Shown here: positions 60,516 to 64,000 of the stretch, piece after piece
How positions within the stretch are numbered: the stretch's first letter is position 1
Layout: each line of letters opens with the position of its first letter
Assembly: GCF_000979455.1 (NCBI RefSeq)
Contig: NZ_JJOY01000014.1
Span: forward strand, 53,278-117,277
Source: Methanosarcina sp. 2.H.T.1A.6
Lineage (GTDB): Archaea; Halobacteriota; Methanosarcinia; Methanosarcinales; Methanosarcinaceae
Length of the DNA stretch: 64,000 bases
Direction: 5' to 3'
Position numbers and translations under genes: made by a program
Notes under the pieces: generated by a model
Database searches by the model: none
Told to the model about the DNA's origin: nothing
Seen by the model: the letters and a program-made list of their open reading frames with translations, nothing else

Positions 60516-62129
60516 TCACATGCGTTTTTCAGGGATGTATATTGAAGCTTCTCTGAACCGGGTTACCAGGAAATTCTCCTCAAAAGAAGATAAGAACCAA
60601 CCGGCTTTAGGACCCGAACTCTGCCCGAGAATTGAGGTGTAAATCGCTTTGAAAAGGTCTTTTGGATCAACCTGTGGGGCCGGCTCATTTAACTTTTCCG
60701 CGATCAACCTGTTAAGTTCAGAACCTTCGTCTTTTGCGGAATAGACCAGCATATGGTATTCCTCTCCGCTGATCTTATCTCTTGCTTCGATAAGGTCTGC
60801 AAACGCCCCAAGAAAGGCTTTCTGGAGCTCCGAAAGGGTTGCTACCTGCACAGGCACTCTTTCTTTTACACTGAACCTGGCAAAAGGAGGGGCGTACAGT
60901 TCAAGCCATTTTGAGACATTATCCACAAGTTCCCTGATACACTTTTCATCTTCAATTGAAAAGCCCGAACGCTTTACGATCTTCAGCACCTGCCCGAAAT
61001 CTCCCCGGGCGACCTGATAGATTGTCACCATCTGCTTGAAAGGAATTTCCGGATGGCAGATACCGGTTGCCCTGGAGAGTTCGTAAATCTTCTTTTCAAA
61101 GTCCCCGAGGGATGGATCATTTTCCCGGAATTTTTCCCTGAGCCGCTCGTATTCGTCCACCATGGTAAGGAGAGGCTGCCCGGGGTCGAACTTGATATGT
61201 TTTTCAGGTTTTGTACGGATGATAAGGTAGCGAAGAACTTCCGGAGGCACCACCTCAAGCATATCCGAAATCGAGACAACCACTCCCGTAGAAGAAGACA
61301 TTGCTCCCTGCTTCCCAAGCATTATCCACTCATAGACTATAGGGTAGGGAGGTTCGTGCCCGTAGATTTCCCTTACTATTCGCTTTCCGGTATCATAGGA
61401 GCCACCCTTTGAGGCGTGGTCTTTTCCGAATGGTTCCACAGTTACCCCAAGAACAGCCCAGCGGGCAGGCCAGTCCACTCTCCATGTAAGCTTTCCCCCT
61501 CCTGCCATCGGCACTGTCCCGGAATGCCCGCAGGCACAGACATAGTCCACAGTTTCGGCTTCCAGGTCAAAACCCGTAACCTTCGTGGTCGTGATTTTAC
61601 CGCATTCGTTACAGCGGGGGTTGAAAGGGCTCCATTCCTCTGCAACTGTTTTTCCCGAAACCTCTTCAAGGATTTTTGCAATTTCATTCCTTTTCACAAG
61701 AGCGGACTTTATCGCTTCGGTATACATTCCTGCCCTGTACATTTCGTCTGCCCTGTAAACCTCGGGGTTGATGCCAAGGCGTCTCAGGGCTTCAAGGAAA
61801 GGTTTCAGGAAATGCTCGGCATAGTTTGCACATTCCCCGCATGGGCAGGGAACCTCGGAAATGGGTTTACCCACATGCTCGGCATAACTTTCAGGAAGGA
61901 AAGGGTAAACCTTGCGCAGAGGGTCGTAGTTGTCGGCAATGTAGATTAAACGAGCATCTGCCCCTCTGTCAAGGAGTGCCCTGTAAGCAGCATCAGCAGT
62001 CACGACCTCCCTCATATTGCCTATATGGATATGTCCGGAAGGAGTGATTCCTGTGGCAACAAGGTGCTTGCCACTCTTATTTAACACGTCTTCGGCTATG
62101 AAGTCCGCCCAGTGAATTGTGTCAGCCAT
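60516..62129 (-). CDS. lysK: Lysyl-tRNA synthetase, class I
   Basis: 537 residues of the class I LysRS (archaeal type, not related to the class II bacterial and eukaryotic enzyme). The HIGH motif is in [17 protein letters not shown] and the KMSKS-equivalent in [14 protein letters not shown]. Two zinc-binding cysteine groups ([10 protein letters not shown] and [11 protein letters not shown]...CACGHSG) are present, and the C-terminal part is the alpha-helical-cage anticodon domain. GGTGA five bases before ATG 62127-62129 fixes the start ([10 protein letters not shown]). Methanosarcina carries both LysRS classes; this is the class I gene. Its neighbourhood with mtbB and a structured non-coding element is notable. 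Confidence 0.97.
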   Translation of the reverse strand: MADTIHWADFIAEDVLNKSGKHLVATGITPSGHIHIGNMREVVTADAAYRALLDRGADARLIYIADNYDPLRKVYPFLPESYAEHVGKPISEVPCPCGECANYAEHFLKPFLEALRRLGINPEVYRADEMYRAGMYTEAIKSALVKRNEIAKILEEVSGKTVAEEWSPFNPRCNECGKITTTKVTGFDLEAETVDYVCACGHSGTVPMAGGGKLTWRVDWPARWAVLGVTVEPFGKDHASKGGSYDTGKRIVREIYGHEPPYPIVYEWIMLGKQGAMSSSTGVVVSISDMLEVVPPEVLRYLIIRTKPEKHIKFDPGQPLLTMVDEYERLREKFRENDPSLGDFEKKIYELSRATGICHPEIPFKQMVTIYQVARGDFGQVLKIVKRSGFSIEDEKCIRELVDNVSKWLELYAPPFARFSVKERVPVQVATLSELQKAFLGAFADLIEARDKISGEEYHMLVYSAKDEGSELNRLIAEKLNEPAPQVDPKDLFKAIYTSILGQSSGPKAGWFLSSFEENFLVTRFREASIYIPEKRM

Positions 62130-62477
62130 GGTTCTCACCAGAATGTCAGATAAACCGTAGAATCAGGTATGAAAACAAGAAATAAGGATCTGTTCATGCA
62201 TTTACCTGCAGGTTTGGATTTCCTGCATAATTATCGTATCAACGGATAAACTTTGGGCTGGCAATAAAAATCCCTGAAGGCACTCGATATATTTCCGTAT
62301 CAGGGCGCAGGGAATCAAAAAAAGGAAAACCGAAATGTATGGAAGAAAGAAAAAGAGAAAGGAGGAAAGAGAGAATCAACTCAGGGAGACAAAAAAGGAA
62401 AAAAAGGATGGAGGTTCAAAGGCAAATTACTTCAGGAGTCTACCGAATTATGGAGATTTAAAATGGCACTTTTTAAA

Positions 62478-62532
62478 GCAAATCAAGTAAATTTGATTTG
62501 CCAATAAATAAAAGCACGTATAAATATATAAG
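62478..62532 (+). promoter_or_regulatory. Palindrome and TATA box ahead of the structured RNA element
   Basis: GCAAATCAA (62478-62486) and TTGATTTGC (62493-62501) form a perfect 9-bp inverted repeat with a six-base centre, the form of a dimeric regulator site. Sixteen bases later comes a strong TATA element GTATAAATATATAAG (62518-62532), predicting plus-strand transcription from about 62555, into the structured region, with no gene downstream on that strand. Confidence 0.5.
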
Positions 62533-62725
62533 TTTATCGCATCAAGCAGATTACATCACAAAAAAATAAAAATTACAGAACAACCTGACTGAAAACAACC
62601 GGGGAGGAAGTTAGGAATTGAAAACAGTTAAACCCTGAAAGAAAAACTGCAGATTGGAAAAACGAAGAAAAATGACTGCAAAAAATAAAAAAGAATACTC
62701 GACAATAGAAAAATTAAGAAGTCAA

Positions 62726-62998
62726 CTACTCCACCCTGTTCGATCCGGTAAACCGGAGCTTCTGAGGAAGGGGCTTGCATATCCCCGCTGTTGCAGATCA
62801 TCTTATGCGTATGGCTGGTTGACCTGAGGAGAACCACTCCTGAATTCTCTTGTGAGAATGGCAGCCCAGTTCTATCGAGACGCTTCAAAGGTGAATTTCG
62901 GAGGGGCTGTTACCGACCCTATACCAGATAGAACCGTTTCCGATGATAGTAGACTCAACTTAAAGCTGTGATCTGCTTATTGCAGTTCCCTACTCCAC
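62726..62998 (+). ncRNA. Candidate structured non-coding RNA element
   Basis: No credible protein, yet dense nested pairing. Hairpin TCCGG-TAAA-CCGGA at 62744-62757. GGGG/CCCC at 62770-62773 and 62783-62786. A long-range 8-bp helix GCAGATCA (62793-62800) with TGATCTGC (62969-62976). Inside that helix: GGCTG/CAGCC (62813-62817, 62862-62866) enclosing AGGAG/CTCCT (62827-62841) and ATTCTC/GAGAAT (62844-62859), and then an 8-bp helix GTTCTATC/GATAGAAC (62869-62876, 62927-62934). All arms are perfect matches. The block is bracketed by a direct repeat CTACTCCAC (62726-62734 and 62990-62998). A promoter lies upstream on the plus strand; the pairing itself does not fix the strand. I recognise no known RNA family. 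Confidence 0.5.
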
Positions 62999-63092
62999 TT
63001 GGGAAGTGTCGAGGCTATCTGCTACAATATACGCAGCGTAGGAATAATAAAGGTTAATGATAAAGAAAATCGAGATAGATTACGCATTCCTC

Positions 63093-63150
63093 CCCACCTG
63101 CCAGATCGGATAAATCCGACTTGTTGAGGAAGGGAAATCCTGCTCAGGCA
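63093..63150 (+). ncRNA. Second, partial copy of the structured element's first hairpin
   Basis: CACC, then GATCGGATAAATCCGA (hairpin TCGGA-TAAA-TCCGA, 63106-63119), then CTTGTTGAGGAAGGG aligns with 62731-62773 (GATCCGGTAAACCGGA, then TTCTGAGGAAGGG). The stem sequences differ at two pairs but pairing is kept in both, while the loop TAAA and the 3' TGAGGAAGGG are unchanged. Confidence 0.45.
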
Positions 63151-63369
63151 GTTGAATGAAAGAAAAACAGAGATTAGAATAAAATTCCAAAAAAAGAAAA
63201 TGGAAAAGAAGGCAGAGATTTATCTCCGGAACACGGGTCGGGAAAGAATTTTCCAGAGCGGTTTTCCGGAGATATTGAAGCATTTTTGACGGCTGTTCGC
63301 GTTTTTTGCTTCCTGCCGGTTTTCCATTGCATGGAGGAAGGTACAGGCCGGAGCCTGACCCAGTCCATC

Positions 63370-64000
63370 TTAAGCAATCTGTTTTCTGAAGAGATCGCAG
63401 GAGTTGATCTTGACGTCGAGAAGCTTCTCGATGTTCATCTTTGCTGCAATGCCTTTGGCTGCGCCGGGCACGGAGGTGATGACACCGATGTCAAGCTCTT
63501 CACGGAGTTCACGCATGACGTGCTCGTCTGAGAGGTCCATGGTGCTGACTCCGAGCTTCTTTGCCACGTACTCTTTTGCGTCTTTTATCCTCATGTTCTT
63601 TGAGAATTCCATCCTTGCGACAAGGTCGCCTGCTGCCCTGATCCCGGTCATACCGGAAGCCATAATGTGGGAAATCGGCATACCCATTGGGTCGCCGACT
63701 CCGATCTATATGCCGTCGACGCCGGCAATTTCGACCATTGCCTTGCTTGCCCTTGTAACGGCATCGATTGGAGGAGTCTCAAGCATGGGGATTCCGCCGA
63801 CACCCATACCCATGTCAACGTGACAGGGGATAGTGGAAACTGCAACAGCTGCCTTCATGAAGGTGACAGCCCTTGCAAGGTTCCAGGCAGAGGTCATGCT
63901 GGTGTTGGTGTTGCACACTGGACCGAAGACGTTTGCGCCTGCCTTTGCGATCAGGGGTGCCTGCTGGTGTGGCCAGAGGCCTGCGAGGGTTGTACCGTCG
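63370..64000 (-). CDS. mtbB: Dimethylamine:corrinoid methyltransferase MtbB (partial, with pyrrolysine codon)
   Basis: The C-terminal 209 residues of MtbB; the 5' part lies beyond the right edge. MtbB transfers a methyl group from dimethylamine to the corrinoid protein MtbC for methanogenesis. The frame runs through an in-frame TAG at 63706-63708 in the context [24 protein letters not shown], which is the pyrrolysine site; 111 codons follow to the stop, matching pyrrolysine at position 356 of 467. Upstream blocks [25 protein letters not shown] and [20 protein letters not shown] are typical. An automatic annotation ignoring TAG readthrough would split it at 63687/63706. Codon use is strongly biased towards C/G in third positions, as in highly expressed genes. 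The 3' flank is T-rich. Confidence 0.97.

Larger units (their letters stand above)
62130..63369. other. 1.24-kb non-coding interval between lysK and mtbB
   Basis: Contains, left to right: the lysK promoter region; a lysine-rich 51-codon frame (62335-62490, with AAGGA upstream), which I do not accept as a gene with confidence because the sequence is simply purine-rich; a 9-bp palindrome and TATA box (62478-62532); a highly base-paired segment (62726-62998); a second copy of its first hairpin (63093-63150); and the T-rich 3' flank of mtbB. No established coding gene. Confidence 0.6.

Noticed and set aside
62335..62490. 51-codon lysine-rich frame ahead of the palindrome
   Set aside because: It has an AAGGA ahead of the ATG, but the composition is that of a purine-rich tract and no domain is visible; support is too weak.
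62726..62998. Structured block as RNase P RNA, SRP RNA or a group II intron end
   Set aside because: Short phrases such as GGTAACAG, GATAGAAC and TGAGGAAGGG recall conserved pieces, but the order and the required core (RNase P P4 region, SRP tetraloop/asymmetric loop, intron domain V of 34 nt) are not present.

Overview
The window is a stretch of a Methanosarcina chromosome (methanogenic archaeon). The strongest evidence is at the right edge. The dimethylamine methyltransferase gene mtbB is read through an in-frame TAG (pyrrolysine) codon, and exactly 111 codons follow it, which fits the known 467-residue enzyme with pyrrolysine at 356. Supporting evidence is a class I lysyl-tRNA synthetase, archaeal TFB, Gar1, RpoK and RpoN, mevalonate-pathway isoprenoid genes, the siroheme-dependent (Ahb) heme route, a MASE3-type sensor kinase, and surface proteins with beta-helix and PGF-type C-terminal regions. 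I cannot assign the species from sequence alone.

Layout. 1-5.8 kb is accessory: a CDF metal transporter, a decayed sensor kinase split by a 251-bp MITE-like element, a large surface protein, tRNA-Thr and a tiny membrane protein. 6-9.4 kb holds Trm5, a small membrane protein, TFB and Gar1. 9.6-12.4 kb is pyruvate phosphate dikinase with a structured leader and a terminator. From 23.1 kb down to 12.5 kb on the minus strand runs the conserved archaeal block rpl18e-rplM-rpsI-rpoN-tRNAPro-rpoK-rpsB-memo-mvk-ipk-fni, then RNase J and idsA; together these link ribosome and RNA polymerase subunits with lipid precursor synthesis. 23.3-28 kb has a DUF2240 protein, SerA and an RPA pair. 28.5-34.5 kb has a beta-helix surface protein, GltX, a winged-helix regulator, an FAH-family enzyme and PyrDK. 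34.5-42.7 kb is a tetrapyrrole cluster (AhbD, AhbA, AhbB, a precorrin-2 dehydrogenase, HemA, HemB, HemL, HemC) covering glutamyl-tRNA to heme, except HemD and the uroporphyrinogen-III methylase, which are not in this window. 43-50.5 kb has a DUF3160 lipoprotein, chorismate synthase, a second CDF transporter and the riboflavin genes rbkR-ribB. 51-60.5 kb has a zinc-finger protein next to a tandem pair of protein-isoaspartate methyltransferases, a DUF151 nuclease-like protein, HisF, a U32 peptidase fusion and small genes. 60.5-64 kb has LysRS-I, a 1.2-kb non-coding interval, and mtbB.

The most unusual signals are non-coding. (1) A strongly base-paired RNA-like element at about 62.73-63.00 kb lies between lysK and mtbB, downstream of a palindrome and TATA box, and part of it recurs 360 bp away with compensatory changes in a hairpin. 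(2) A probable small RNA or structured leader lies at 46.25-46.38 kb, with a promoter inside a long inverted repeat. (3) The MITE in the sensor kinase is flanked by a 6-bp target duplication, and removing the element plus one copy restores the frame exactly. (4) Alternating half-sites lie at the rbkR promoter. (5) Mutually exclusive hairpins lie at the 5' end of the ppdK transcript. Short tandem repeats with a different unit at each site are common between genes, and at least one array multiplies a ribosome-binding site. No rRNA, CRISPR array, complete insertion sequence or prophage was seen.
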